Counted from the stretch's first letter, positions 1 through 8,024 are shown. The stretch is 64,000 nt of DNA from Kofleriaceae bacterium (GCA_025357755.1 JANXOP010000337.1:1-64000); one strand, 5' to 3'. A program made the numbers and translations. The notes: generated by a model from the letters alone, not told the origin.

Positions 1-231
1 AGCGTCGCCGGACTCGTCGAGTGCCAACGTCTCGCGATCACGCACGCGCAGCACGCGCACTCCGCGGCTGCCGAAGTCACGAACCTCGCCGAAGCTCGGT
101 TGCGCGCACGGATCCGCCAGCTCAAGACTGCCGAGCGCGTCGTCGAGATGGTCAAGGAAGAGCGCGCCGTGCGCGACGCCAAGGCCGAACAGCTCGCGAA
201 CGACGACCTCGCGAGCTCGAGGATGAAATGA
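1..231 (+). CDS. fliJ: FliJ-like flagellar export protein, 3' end only
   Basis: The open frame enters from the left edge and ends at TGA 229-231, giving about 76 residues. They are rich in Ala, Arg, Glu and Lys with heptad-like spacing and no Pro or Gly in the core (for example RQLKTAERVVEMVKEERAVR), as expected for the C-terminal helix of a coiled-coil protein. FliJ is the small coiled-coil stalk of the FliHIJ ATPase complex and normally lies just upstream of fliK or flgD. The stop overlaps the next start in an ATGA junction. The assignment rests on position and coiled-coil character, because the conserved N-terminus is outside the window. Confidence 0.55.
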   Translation, partial: SVAGLVECQRLAITHAQHAHSAAAEVTNLAEARLRARIRQLKTAERVVEMVKEERAVRDAKAEQLANDDLASSRMK

Positions 232-1238
232 CCGCGATCGCTCGCTCTGATAGCCAGACCAACCCCGATGTGACAGCCGCGAAGCCGGCGTCCGCGAAGG
301 CGACGAAGAACCCCAACCAGACCGACGCGACCGACAAGACCAGCTCGACCCGCGACATCCATGCCACTGCGAACGCGACGCCCGACAAGGCGCCGTCCGA
401 CTTCGCCAAGCAGCTCGAGAAAGCGACCAAACCGGTCGTCAAGAAGCCGACCGCGGATCTCGGTGAGGCCGCGACGGCGCAGAGCCTCGCGCAGACGACA
501 CCCGATACCTCCGCGCTCGCGCAGCTCATCGCGGCCATCATCAATGGCGGCAGCGTGGCGACGCCTCCGGCTGGCGCACCGCAACCTGACGCGCCAGATC
601 CGAAGCTCGCGCTCGGCGTTACGAACGCCAAGGCAGCGGCGACCAGCAGCGAGAGCGCGACCGCGGATCCCGCCGTGAACGCGCTCGTCGAGCAGATGAT
701 CGCAGTCAAGCCCGAGGTCGCGCCGCAGCTCGCACCCGCGGAGCCGCCCCTCACGCCGCTCGAGCAAGCGGTCCACGACATGCTGACCGAGGTCGCCGAG
801 CGTAAGCAGACGGGCCCCGATCCCACGACGGCGATGCAGAGCGTGTCTCTCGTCCCGCAGCAGACGATCAACTCGCTGGAGACCGCGCTCGAGGTCCAGC
901 ACGCCGCGCCGATCGCGCAGCCGCCGCCACAGGAGCTGGTCTCGCAGAACCACGCACATCTCGTCATCGACGATCCGAACGGGCGAGTCGTGATGACGGT
1001 CGCCATTCGCGGCAACGACGTCAACGTGACGATGCGTGCGAGCGATGACTCGACCGCCGCGGCCCTCGCTCGCAATGCCGGATCGCTCGAAGAGGCGATG
1101 CGTGGACGTGGCCTTTCACTTGCACAGTTCGAGTCACAACGCGATCTCGCGCGTGAACAGAACAGCGACAAGCCGGCGTATCCGCAACGCGAGAAGCAGC
1201 CCAAGACACCGGCATTCACCCTCGAGGAAAATTCGTGA
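228..1238 (+). CDS. fliK: Flagellar hook-length control protein FliK-like
   Basis: This 336-residue protein starts at ATG 228, overlapping the upstream stop by 4 bp, although the frame stays open further upstream. FliK measures hook length and switches export specificity. The first ~230 residues are low-complexity Ala/Pro/Thr-rich, like the FliK ruler region. The last ~90 residues (DDPNGRVVMTVAIRGNDVNV, then a helical segment ending in GRGLSLAQFESQRD) fit the globular Flg_hook domain. The position directly before flgD and flgE supports the call. Sequence conservation is weak, so a divergent FliK is inferred rather than proven. Confidence 0.68.
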   Translation: MTAIARSDSQTNPDVTAAKPASAKATKNPNQTDATDKTSSTRDIHATANATPDKAPSDFAKQLEKATKPVVKKPTADLGEAATAQSLAQTTPDTSALAQLIAAIINGGSVATPPAGAPQPDAPDPKLALGVTNAKAAATSSESATADPAVNALVEQMIAVKPEVAPQLAPAEPPLTPLEQAVHDMLTEVAERKQTGPDPTTAMQSVSLVPQQTINSLETALEVQHAAPIAQPPPQELVSQNHAHLVIDDPNGRVVMTVAIRGNDVNVTMRASDDSTAAALARNAGSLEEAMRGRGLSLAQFESQRDLAREQNSDKPAYPQREKQPKTPAFTLEENS

Positions 1239-1966
1239 GCTCCATCGCTTCAATCACTTCAGGCGCTTCATCCGCGACGACCGGTGCCGACACCACCAAA
1301 CTGGCGGGCAGCAAGGATGAATTCCTCAAGCTGTTCATGGCTCAGCTGCAGCACCAGGATCCGCTCTCGCCCAAGGACGGCAGCGACATGGTCGCGCAGC
1401 TCGCGCAGTTCTCGCAGGTCGAGCAAAGCACCCAAACCAATCAGCAACTCGCCGCGCTCGCGGTAAGTCAGTCTTCGACCGCGAACGCGAGCTTGTCGAG
1501 CCTCGTCGGTCGGAGCTGCACCGCCAGCCTCGGTGATGTGACGATCAAGGATCCCTCGAACATTCCGCCCATCAGCGTGTCGTCGACCGGCACGATCACT
1601 GGCGCCTCGGTTGTCGTCAAAGATGCCGACGGTAACGAGGTGCGACGCATCGCGGTTCCGGCGAACGGTGGTCCCGTCTCGTGGGATGGGCGCGACGCCT
1701 CGGGCAATCTGGTCAAGCAAGGGAGCTACTCGATGTCGGTGGATTCCGGCACGACAACCACCGCGATCACCGCGAACTGGAACCATGCGATCGACGGCGT
1801 CGTGCTGAGCGCGACCGGGTCGAGCCTCAAGATGGGCGGGATCGAAGTCTCGCCGAGCACGATCACCACGATCGGTGCGTCCTCCACCACCACCGCAACC
1901 GCAACCGCAGACGCCATCACGGCCGCGCTCGCTACGAGCTCGGCGACGAACGGAAACATCCAATGA
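1235..1966 (+). CDS. flgD: Flagellar hook capping protein FlgD
   Basis: FlgD is the scaffold cap at the hook tip under which FlgE assembles. The 243-residue protein starts at GTG 1235 with a 4-bp overlap to fliK. The N-terminal motif is clear (KDEFLKLFMAQLQHQDPLSP, then MVAQLAQFSQVEQ). The central part carries the FlgD Ig/tudor-like domain (DADGNEVRRIAVPANGGPVS, then WDGRDASGN). The Thr/Ala-rich tail is slightly extended. It is co-transcribed with flgE. Confidence 0.95.
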   Translation: MSSIASITSGASSATTGADTTKLAGSKDEFLKLFMAQLQHQDPLSPKDGSDMVAQLAQFSQVEQSTQTNQQLAALAVSQSSTANASLSSLVGRSCTASLGDVTIKDPSNIPPISVSSTGTITGASVVVKDADGNEVRRIAVPANGGPVSWDGRDASGNLVKQGSYSMSVDSGTTTTAITANWNHAIDGVVLSATGSSLKMGGIEVSPSTITTIGASSTTTATATADAITAALATSSATNGNIQ

Positions 1967-3249
1967 CCATCTCCAATTCGCTCTACATCGGCGCCAACGG
2001 CCTCACCGCTCACGGCGACGCGATCAGCATCGTCGGCGACAATATCGCGAACGCCTCCACCGTCGGCTTCAAGCGCGACCGTGCCTACTTCTCCGACATG
2101 CTCGGCGGTGAGATCAACGGCCAGCGCGAAGGCGGCGGCGTGCACCTCGGTGCGACGCAGACGATGTTCGCGCAGGGCCAGATCACCGCGACCGGGAACC
2201 CCCTCGACATGGCGCTCAACGGCCACGGACTGTTCGTCGTCAAGGGTAACCACGACGGCCACAACTCGACCTACTACACGCGCAACGGTCAGTTCAGCCT
2301 CGGTAGCACGGGCTTCGTGCAGAACCCGCATGGCCTCCGTCTCCAGGGCTACGCGATCGCGAGCGATGGAACGCGCAGCCAGACCACTGGCGATATCGAT
2401 CTGTCGCAGCGCCAGAGCGCGGCCGCAGCCACGACGAAGGCTGGCATGACGGTCAACCTCGACTCGGAAGACGCGGTCAAGGCCGGCTGGGATCCGACGA
2501 GCACCGCGACCGCGACCGCGACGTCGAACTACTCGACCTCGACGACGACCTACGACTCGCTCGGCAAGGCCCATCAGACCCAGGTCTACTTTCACAACAA
2601 CGGTGGCGGTGCCTGGGAGTGGCACGCGATGGTCGACGGTAGCGAGACCGGTGGGACCGCCGGCACGCCGACCGAGGTCGCCGCCGGCTCGATGCAATTC
2701 AACACGAATGGCTCGCTGCAATCGCAAGCGCAGACCGTCTCGAGCGCGAACTTCACGGGTGCGACCCCGAACCAACCGATCGCGTTCAACTTCGGGGATG
2801 ACATCGCCTCGGGTGGAACGGGCCTCGCGGGCACGACGCAGTACGCGAGCACGGACGCGGTCTCGGCGACCAAGATCGACGGTCGCGCCTCGGGCAAGCT
2901 GACGGATATCGCCGTCAACAGCGACGGATCGATCACCGGCACGTTCGACAACGGCCAGACTCAGAAGATCGCGCAAGTCGCGGTCGCATCGTTCCAGAAC
3001 GAGGAGGGCCTCACGCGCTCGGGCGACAACCTCTACGCCGAGAGCCAGAGCTCCGGCCAGCCGCTCGTCGACGTCGCGGGTACGGGCAAGCGCGGCTCGA
3101 TCGCCGGTGGCAGCCTCGAGGCGTCGAACGTCGATCTGTCGAACGAGCTCGTCACGCTGATCGCGTATCAGCGCGCGTTCGAAGCGAACTCCAAGACCGT
3201 CACCACGGCCGATCAAATGTTGACGACCGTCAACGACCTCAAGCGCTGA
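1963..3249 (+). CDS. flgE: Flagellar hook protein FlgE
   Basis: FlgE builds the hook, the universal joint between rod and filament. The 428-residue protein starts at ATG 1963, overlapping the flgD stop by 4 bp. The N-terminal rod motif is present (GDNIANASTVGFKRDRAYF). A FlgE D2-type middle region follows, and the C-terminus matches the axial-protein signature (GSLEASNVDLSNELVTLIAY, QRAFEANSKTV). The length is typical. A perfect palindrome begins 3 bp after its stop. Confidence 0.96.
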   Translation: MTISNSLYIGANGLTAHGDAISIVGDNIANASTVGFKRDRAYFSDMLGGEINGQREGGGVHLGATQTMFAQGQITATGNPLDMALNGHGLFVVKGNHDGHNSTYYTRNGQFSLGSTGFVQNPHGLRLQGYAIASDGTRSQTTGDIDLSQRQSAAAATTKAGMTVNLDSEDAVKAGWDPTSTATATATSNYSTSTTTYDSLGKAHQTQVYFHNNGGGAWEWHAMVDGSETGGTAGTPTEVAAGSMQFNTNGSLQSQAQTVSSANFTGATPNQPIAFNFGDDIASGGTGLAGTTQYASTDAVSATKIDGRASGKLTDIAVNSDGSITGTFDNGQTQKIAQVAVASFQNEEGLTRSGDNLYAESQSSGQPLVDVAGTGKRGSIAGGSLEASNVDLSNELVTLIAYQRAFEANSKTVTTADQMLTTVNDLKR

Positions 3250-3251
3250 CC

Positions 3252-3269
3252 GTCGCCAAGCTTGGCGAC
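3252..3269. promoter_or_regulatory. 18-bp perfect palindrome, candidate activator (UAS) site
   Basis: GTCGCCAAGCTTGGCGAC is a perfect inverted repeat 3 bp after flgE. Its core CGCCA-N4-TGGCG recurs upstream of flhB (7968-7981). In both places the dyad centre is ~50 bp upstream of the GG of a sigma-54 promoter, which suggests an enhancer-binding-protein site. It could also act as a flgE terminator stem, but no T-run follows it. Confidence 0.55.
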
Positions 3270-3309
3270 ACCGCAGGCATCAGCCTAGTGAAGTCGCCGA
3301 GTTAGCGCG

Positions 3310-3324
3310 GGCACAGCGGCTGCA
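3310..3324 (+). promoter_or_regulatory. Sigma-54 promoter of the fliM operon
   Basis: GGCACAGCGGCTGCA matches the sigma-54 consensus (T)GGCAC-N5-TTGC(A/T), with GG (3310-3311) and GC (3322-3323) exactly 12 bp apart. A 17-bp block, TAGCGCGGGCACAGCGG, is identical upstream of flhB. The inferred +1 is near 3335, only 2 nt before the GTG start of fliM. Confidence 0.75.
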
Positions 3325-3336
3325 CTAGTAGAGCTC

Positions 3337-4275
3337 GTGAGTGATGGACTTCTAGACGCGGCAGAGCTCGAGGCGATTCAGAACGCCATCCGAGAAGTCG
3401 CGCCCAAGCGCAACTCGTACGGGCTCGACCCCGACGTCGAGCCGACGCGCTTGGCCCTCCTCGCCGACGACCGCAGTGGCGATGCCGCGCGGCCGTTGCT
3501 CCTCACGGTGATGAACCGCTGGGTGCGTCGCGCGACGAAGGCGCTCCGCAACCACCTGCCTGGCACCTGGCAGCTCGATGTCGTCGGCGCCGAATCGATC
3601 GATGGCCCGTCGGCCAAAGAAGAGCTCCGCGGCGCCTGGGTCGCCGGCGGCACCAGCGGCAATGCCGAGATCGTGTTCGCGGTCCAGGGCTCGATCATCG
3701 ACATCGCAGCAGCCAAGCGCTGCGGTGAAGCCGAGCCGACCTCGGACGGTTCGCGGCCACCCTCCGCCATCTCGCTCCGCTTGTTCCAACCCGTCGGTCG
3801 CACGTTGTTCGAGAGCCTCGCACCGTCGTGGCAGGAGATCTTCGACAACGAGCTCGTGCCGTCCGGTGACCTCGCGATCGTCCAGCGGTTGATCGAGGCC
3901 CGCCTCGTCGTGCGCGTCACCCTCGCCTTCAGCGGCGCGGTCGGTGGTCGAGTCCAGATCTACGCCCGCCCCGAGGCGCTCCTGCCCAAGCCCGCGGCGC
4001 TCGCCGCGATCAAGGCGAAGAGCCTCTCGGTCGCGAACGCGCTGATGAACGTCCCCGTCGAGGTCATCGTCGAGCTCGGCTCGCTCCGGATGTCGCTCGG
4101 CAAGATTCGCTCGCTCGAGCAGGGCTCGATTCACGTGCTCCCCAAGTTCGTCGATTCACGCGTGCCCGTGTACGTCGCGGGTGTGCTCAAGGCCTGGGCC
4201 AAGCCCGTCGTATGTCGCGGTGTGCTTGCCATCCAGATCATCTCCGTCGTGCACGGCCAAGGAACACAGTCATGA
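3337..4275 (+). CDS. fliM: Flagellar motor switch protein FliM
   Basis: FliM is the C-ring switch protein that binds CheY-P and links FliG to FliN. The 312-residue protein starts at GTG 3337. The N-terminus LLDAAELEAIQNAIRE is a divergent form of the LSQDEIDALL CheY-P-binding motif. The middle is CheC-like, and the C-terminal ~75 residues (NVPVEVIVELGSLRMSLGKI) form the SpoA domain. Divergence from classical FliM is strong in the middle, but the fliN neighbour and SpoA domain make the call solid. It leads the fliM-fliN-fliO-fliP-fliQ-fliR run behind a sigma-54 promoter. Confidence 0.88.
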   Translation: MSDGLLDAAELEAIQNAIREVAPKRNSYGLDPDVEPTRLALLADDRSGDAARPLLLTVMNRWVRRATKALRNHLPGTWQLDVVGAESIDGPSAKEELRGAWVAGGTSGNAEIVFAVQGSIIDIAAAKRCGEAEPTSDGSRPPSAISLRLFQPVGRTLFESLAPSWQEIFDNELVPSGDLAIVQRLIEARLVVRVTLAFSGAVGGRVQIYARPEALLPKPAALAAIKAKSLSVANALMNVPVEVIVELGSLRMSLGKIRSLEQGSIHVLPKFVDSRVPVYVAGVLKAWAKPVVCRGVLAIQIISVVHGQGTQS

Positions 4276-4547
4276 GTGATGACGAAACTTTCGATCCGCA
4301 GGCGCTCGAAACCCTGCTCCACGACGTGCCACTCGATGTCACGATCGAGCTCGGTCGGACCCGGCTGAACATCAGCGAGCTCGCGTCTCGCCTCGGGCCT
4401 GGCTCGATCATCACCCTCGACAAAGCGACCGGAGCGCCGCTCGACGTTCGCGTCAACAGCCGCCTCGTCGCGCGGGCTGAAGCGATCGCGATCGGCGAGC
4501 GCACCGGTATCCGCATCATCGAGCTCGTCAACGGGAAGGAGTCGTAA
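4272..4547 (+). CDS. fliN: Flagellar motor switch protein FliN
   Basis: This 91-residue protein is almost entirely a SpoA (surface-presentation) domain: VPLDVTIELGRTRLNISELA, then an acidic-hydrophobic loop and RVNSRLVARAEAIAIGERTG. FliN forms the base of the C-ring with FliM. The start ATG 4272 overlaps the fliM stop by 4 bp, which suits stoichiometric co-translation. The length fits the short FliN form without an N-terminal extension. Confidence 0.94.
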   Translation: MSDDETFDPQALETLLHDVPLDVTIELGRTRLNISELASRLGPGSIITLDKATGAPLDVRVNSRLVARAEAIAIGERTGIRIIELVNGKES

Positions 4548-4548
4548 G

Positions 4549-5652
4549 ATGCGCTTCGCGCTCGTCACCGCGCTCGCCCTCGCACCTGCGCTCGCACACG
4601 CCGACCCGGCGATCAGCTTCGACGTCGAGGACCACGGCCAGAGCGTCGAAGTCATCGCGCACAACGTCGAAGCGAAGAACCTCAACTTCTCCTCGGTGCG
4701 CTCGCGCATCGAGATCCAGGTCAACGGCGCGGCGATCGGCCCGATGCGGATGACGAGCGCGGATCCCACGGTGTTCCTCGTCGAGTTCGACGGCAGCGCG
4801 AATCGCGTGCTCAGCATCAAGACCCGCCTCGACCGCCCCGAGGTCAAGACGCTCGCCGGGCTCGCGAAGGCGACGCAGGTCGGCACCGACCTCCACATCG
4901 CCTTCCCGCGCCACGCCATGGCCGAGGTCGCGACGCCCGCGGCCGCACCCGCGCCGGTCGTCGCACCGGTCGTCGCACCGGTCGTCGCGCCGAAGCCCGT
5001 GCCGACGAAGATCGAAGCGGCCGTCAAGATCGAGCCGAAGATCGAGCCGAAGATCGAGCCCAAGGTCGAGCCCAAGATCGAACCGAAGCTGGCCGCCGCG
5101 ACCGAATCGCATCCGATTCCACCCGAAGCCAAGGACGGCTTCTCGACCTCGCCCGGGGTCTACGGGATCGGCGCGCTCGTCACGCTGCTCGCGTGCGGCT
5201 ACATGATGAAAAAGAAGAAGAAGGACGCCGCGGTCCTCTCGACGATCGACGTCGTAGCGCAGCGCGCGCTCGGCAACAAGGCGAAGGTCATGTGGCTCTC
5301 GGCGGGTGGTCGCGAGATGCTCGTCTCGGTCACTCAACAGAACGTACACATGCTCGGCTCGTGGTCGAAGACCGATCGCGAAGGCGCCGAGAAGGATCTG
5401 CCTCGGGCGACGCAGCTCGAGCGAGCCCTCACGTTCCAGCAGCAACTCGCGGCCGAGGTCGAAGCACCTGCCCTGGCACCCGCTCCGCAACTGCAGAGCA
5501 ATGCGGTGGCTGGCATCTTGAAGCTGCGCGCTCGCGCCGGCACGGTGCAGCCGACCCTCCCTCCGATCAACCCTGACATCGCGACCGACGACGAAGACGC
5601 CGACCTCGAGTGGGCCAAGGAGATGCTCACCGCATCGGGCGGTCGCCGGTGA
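4549..5652 (+). CDS. fliO: FliO-type export component with a periplasmic N-terminal extension
   Basis: FliO assists assembly of the FliP export pore. The protein (367 residues) is far longer than typical FliO (~100-140). It has a signal peptide (residues 1-20). Residues ~22-125 form a beta-rich domain resembling an AMIN-type envelope-binding fold (ISFDVEDHGQSVEVIAHNVE). A Pro/Lys linker contains PVVA and KIEP repeats. A transmembrane helix (GIGALVTLLACGYMM) precedes a Lys cluster and the FliO domain (ALGNKAKVMWLSAGGREMLV). The AMIN likeness is inferred from pattern only. It lies between fliN and fliP. Confidence 0.82.
   Translation: MRFALVTALALAPALAHADPAISFDVEDHGQSVEVIAHNVEAKNLNFSSVRSRIEIQVNGAAIGPMRMTSADPTVFLVEFDGSANRVLSIKTRLDRPEVKTLAGLAKATQVGTDLHIAFPRHAMAEVATPAAAPAPVVAPVVAPVVAPKPVPTKIEAAVKIEPKIEPKIEPKVEPKIEPKLAAATESHPIPPEAKDGFSTSPGVYGIGALVTLLACGYMMKKKKKDAAVLSTIDVVAQRALGNKAKVMWLSAGGREMLVSVTQQNVHMLGSWSKTDREGAEKDLPRATQLERALTFQQQLAAEVEAPALAPAPQLQSNAVAGILKLRARAGTVQPTLPPINPDIATDDEDADLEWAKEMLTASGGRR
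4954..5085 (+). repeat. Two in-frame 12-bp tandem repeat tracts in fliO
   Basis: At 4954-4989 the unit CCGGTCGTCGCA occurs three times (encoding PVVA repeats; the last copy has one change). At 5026-5085 five degenerate 12-bp units encode K(I/V)EP. Both keep the reading frame and build the periplasmic linker, so copy number could change linker length by slippage without a frameshift. Confidence 0.85.
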
Positions 5653-6335
5653 ACCCGCTTGGCCAGCTCGGGATCGACCCGAGCCAACTGCACCAGCAAT
5701 CGGGGACGACCGCCGGCCCGCTCGGGATGGTCGTCCTCCTCACGCTCGTGACGCTGCTCCCCGCGATCGTCCTGTCCTGCACCAGCTTCGTCCGGTTCGT
5801 CGTCGTCCTCGGCTTTGTCCGCACGGGCCTCGGCACACCATCGGCTCCGCCGAACCAGGTCCTCGTCGGGCTCGCGCTGTTCATGACGATCTTCGTCTCG
5901 GCGCCGGTCGCGATGGAGATGTACGACAAGGGTGGCAAGCAGTACTTCGCCGGCCAGCTCGACGAGCGACAAGCGCTCGAAGCCGCGCTACCGCCGCTCC
6001 GCAAGTTCCTCATGGCGCACACCGCGGATACCGATCTGCAACTCTTCCTCGAGGTCTCCAAGTCAGCGCGTCCCGCGACGATGGAAGAGATTCCGATGCG
6101 GGCGCTGATCCCGTCGTTCATCCTCTCGGAGCTCCGCATGGCCTTCAAGATCGGCCTCACGATCTTGCTGCCGTTCCTGGTCATCGACCTCGTCGCGGCG
6201 ACGGTGTTGACCTCGCTCGGCATGGTGATGGTGCCACCTAGCGTCGTCGCGCTACCCGCCAAGCTCCTCGTGTTCGTGATGATCGATGGCTGGCACCTCG
6301 TCGTCGAATCGCTCCTGCGCGGAGTCCGTGGATGA
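5649..6335 (+). CDS. fliP: Flagellar type III export pore protein FliP
   Basis: FliP forms the central export gate with FliQ and FliR. The start is GTG 5649, overlapping the fliO stop by 4 bp, for 228 residues. Typical motifs are LPAIVLSCTSFVRFVVVLGF, a helix containing NQVLVGLALFMTIFV, MRALIPSFILSELRMAFKIG and GMVMVPPSVVALPAKLLVFV. No cleavable signal peptide is obvious, so the N-terminus is short compared with enterobacterial FliP. Confidence 0.97.
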   Translation: MNPLGQLGIDPSQLHQQSGTTAGPLGMVVLLTLVTLLPAIVLSCTSFVRFVVVLGFVRTGLGTPSAPPNQVLVGLALFMTIFVSAPVAMEMYDKGGKQYFAGQLDERQALEAALPPLRKFLMAHTADTDLQLFLEVSKSARPATMEEIPMRALIPSFILSELRMAFKIGLTILLPFLVIDLVAATVLTSLGMVMVPPSVVALPAKLLVFVMIDGWHLVVESLLRGVRG

Positions 6336-6643
6336 ACGAAGACTCGCTGCTCGATCTGTGGCGCTCGGCGCTCACCATCGCTGCCCAGGTCGCTGCCCCG
6401 TTCCTGATCATCGGGCTCGTGATCGGGCTCGTGATCGCGATCGTCCAGACCGCGACCCAGCTGCAAGAGTCCGCGCTCACGTTCGTGCCGAAGCTCGCGG
6501 TCGCACTCGTCACGCTCGCGCTCGCCGGCCACTGGATGCTCGACAAGATCGGTGGCTTCGCCATCACCGCGTTCACCTCGACGGCAACGACCTCGACGAA
6601 CGCCGGGCCCACCGAGCTCGGCACCCCCGATAACCATCCATGA
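6332..6643 (+). CDS. fliQ: Flagellar export protein FliQ
   Basis: This 103-residue protein has the two hydrophobic hairpin helices of FliQ (APFLIIGLVIGLVIAIVQTA and TFVPKLAVALVTLALAGHWM) and the conserved TATQLQE-type loop between them. It is slightly longer than usual through a Thr-rich tail. ATG 6332 overlaps the fliP stop by 4 bp. Confidence 0.96.
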   Translation: MNEDSLLDLWRSALTIAAQVAAPFLIIGLVIGLVIAIVQTATQLQESALTFVPKLAVALVTLALAGHWMLDKIGGFAITAFTSTATTSTNAGPTELGTPDNHP

Positions 6644-7353
6644 TCGTCACGCCCGCAGAGCTCGGCGCGTTCCTCGTCGCGCTGATGCGCGTCGGTGCCG
6701 TCGCGTTCACGGCGCCCGTGATCGGCGACACCGGAGTACCGGTCCGCGCGCGCCTCGTGTTCTCCGTCTCCGTCGCGATCGCGCTCGCTGCGAATCGCCC
6801 CGGTGTCGAGCTCGACGAGCTCCCCGCGGCCGCGCTGATCGAGCTCGGCTCCGGGCTCGTCACCGGGCTCACCGCGCGCTTCGTGATGGCGCGTATCGCG
6901 AATGCGGGCCAGCTCATGGGTATGAGCCTCGGCCTCGGGTTCGCGTCGGAGTACGACGTCCACGCCGGGGAGAACGCCGGCATCCTGCGTACGATGTGCT
7001 CGACGCTCGGCAGCCTCGCGTTCATCTCGGCACATGGCCTCGAGGCGATCGTGCGTAGCGTCACGGTGCCGGCCTCGACCTTCAGCATCCTGGCTGGCAG
7101 CAACGAGCTCGTGCGCCAAGCCTGCTCGTCGTTCGGCTACGGGTTGTCGCTCGCCGCCCCGATCATGCTCGCCGCGCTCGTCGGCAACATCGGGCTCGCC
7201 GTGATGAACCGTGCTGCCCCAGCGGTGAACGTGTTCTCGATCGCCCTCTCGGCCGTTCTCCTCGTCGGTGTGGCGTTGCTCATCGCCACCGCGGGTGGCT
7301 TCGTCGCGGGTGCCATGGATGTGGCGCACGCGTCCGTGAATGTCCTACGATAG
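6640..7353 (+). CDS. fliR: Flagellar export protein FliR
   Basis: FliR completes the FliPQR export gate. The 237-residue polytopic protein contains the FliR signature region (LGSGLVTGLTARFVMARIAN, then GQLMGMSLGLGFASEYDVHA) and the C-terminal ALVGNIGLAVMNRAAPAVNV motif. It is about 20 residues shorter than the usual ~260. ATG 6640 overlaps the fliQ stop. Confidence 0.95.
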   Translation: MIVTPAELGAFLVALMRVGAVAFTAPVIGDTGVPVRARLVFSVSVAIALAANRPGVELDELPAAALIELGSGLVTGLTARFVMARIANAGQLMGMSLGLGFASEYDVHAGENAGILRTMCSTLGSLAFISAHGLEAIVRSVTVPASTFSILAGSNELVRQACSSFGYGLSLAAPIMLAALVGNIGLAVMNRAAPAVNVFSIALSAVLLVGVALLIATAGGFVAGAMDVAHASVNVLR

Positions 7354-7359
7354 CGGGAC

Positions 7360-7902
7360 GTGACCTCCTCGCCTTCTCGGGCTCTGATCCTGATCCTGCT
7401 CGATGTCGGCCTCGCTGGCTGCTCTGTCGACGATGGTAGCAGCGACCACTCGGCATGCCTGAGCTCGTCATCGGTCGATCTGTGCAGTGGGAGCACCGTG
7501 TGCACTGGCAGTGCGTGCACGGCCGCGTTCCCGCACGCCTACGTGATCACGAACATCTCGGCGACCGCGCCGAACATGAAGCCCGACGGCATGCCGTGGG
7601 ACACCGACGGCGACGGCACCCCCGATATCTACGTCGATATCTCCGTCGGTGGCGCGGTCGTCCAGTCGACACCTGTCAACCCCAACAGCTTCAACGCGAC
7701 CTTCGCCGGCCCGTTCACGATCACGCTCACCGAAGGGACCTCGCTCGATCTCCAGTCCTCCGACAAGGACGACCCGGGAAGCGAAGTGATCTACGACTGC
7801 CCGATTCCGATGGTCACCGCATCGCTCCTTCGGACCCGCTACGTCCTGTGCAGCGGGGTCGGTGGTGTGACCATCAACTACACGATCAATCCCGCGGAGT
7901 AG
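7360..7902 (+). CDS. Hypothetical lipoprotein between fliR and flhB
   Basis: The 180-residue product starts at GTG 7360. A signal sequence ends in the lipobox LAGC (Cys about residue 21). A Ser/Cys-rich linker follows, then a ~120-residue beta-rich domain with a DTDGDGTPDIYVDI segment and a SSDKDDPG segment. These acidic clusters resemble Ca-binding C2-like or calx-type loops seen in secreted proteins of delta-proteobacteria. No known flagellar family is recognised. It sits inside the export gene run, 7 bp after fliR and just before the flhB promoter, so co-transcription with fliM-fliR is likely. Function is unknown. Confidence 0.7.
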   Translation: MTSSPSRALILILLDVGLAGCSVDDGSSDHSACLSSSSVDLCSGSTVCTGSACTAAFPHAYVITNISATAPNMKPDGMPWDTDGDGTPDIYVDISVGGAVVQSTPVNPNSFNATFAGPFTITLTEGTSLDLQSSDKDDPGSEVIYDCPIPMVTASLLRTRYVLCSGVGGVTINYTINPAE

Positions 7903-7940
7903 CCCTCAACAAATGGCGCCAGCCCACACGAGGGCGTCAT

Positions 7941-7960
7941 TCCGGACCGTTCCGGACCGT
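7941..7960. repeat. Tandem duplication of TCCGGACCGT upstream of flhB
   Basis: TCCGGACCGT occurs twice back to back, preceded by a T. It lies between the lipoprotein stop and the CGCCA-N4-TGGCG dyad. It may be an additional activator site, since each unit contains the palindrome TCCGGA, or a recent slippage duplication. Confidence 0.8.
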
Positions 7961-7967
7961 TTGGTAG

Positions 7968-7981
7968 CGCCAGCCCTGGCG
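7968..7981. promoter_or_regulatory. CGCCA-N4-TGGCG dyad, candidate activator site for flhB
   Basis: CGCCAGCCCTGGCG is the same half-site pair with the same 4-bp spacer as the palindrome upstream of fliM. Its centre is 50.5 bp upstream of the -24 GG here, against 49.5 bp at fliM. This matched spacing supports a bound sigma-54 activator. Confidence 0.55.
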
Positions 7982-8024
7982 ACAGCGACGATCGTAAAAC
8001 GAGACATTTCGAGGACGTAGCGCG

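Noticed and set aside
152-1219. 355-residue minus-strand open frame over fliK
   Set aside because: Antisense shadow of the fliK coding region in high-GC DNA; no domain, no ribosome site, and a full flagellar gene lies opposite.
3252-3269. The palindrome after flgE as a rho-independent terminator
   Set aside because: No T-run follows on either strand and its core is repeated at matching distance from another sigma-54 promoter; terminator activity is not excluded but is the weaker reading.
5026-5085. KIEP repeat DNA as a CRISPR-like or regulatory repeat
   Set aside because: Units are 12 bp, contiguous, in frame and encode a protein linker.
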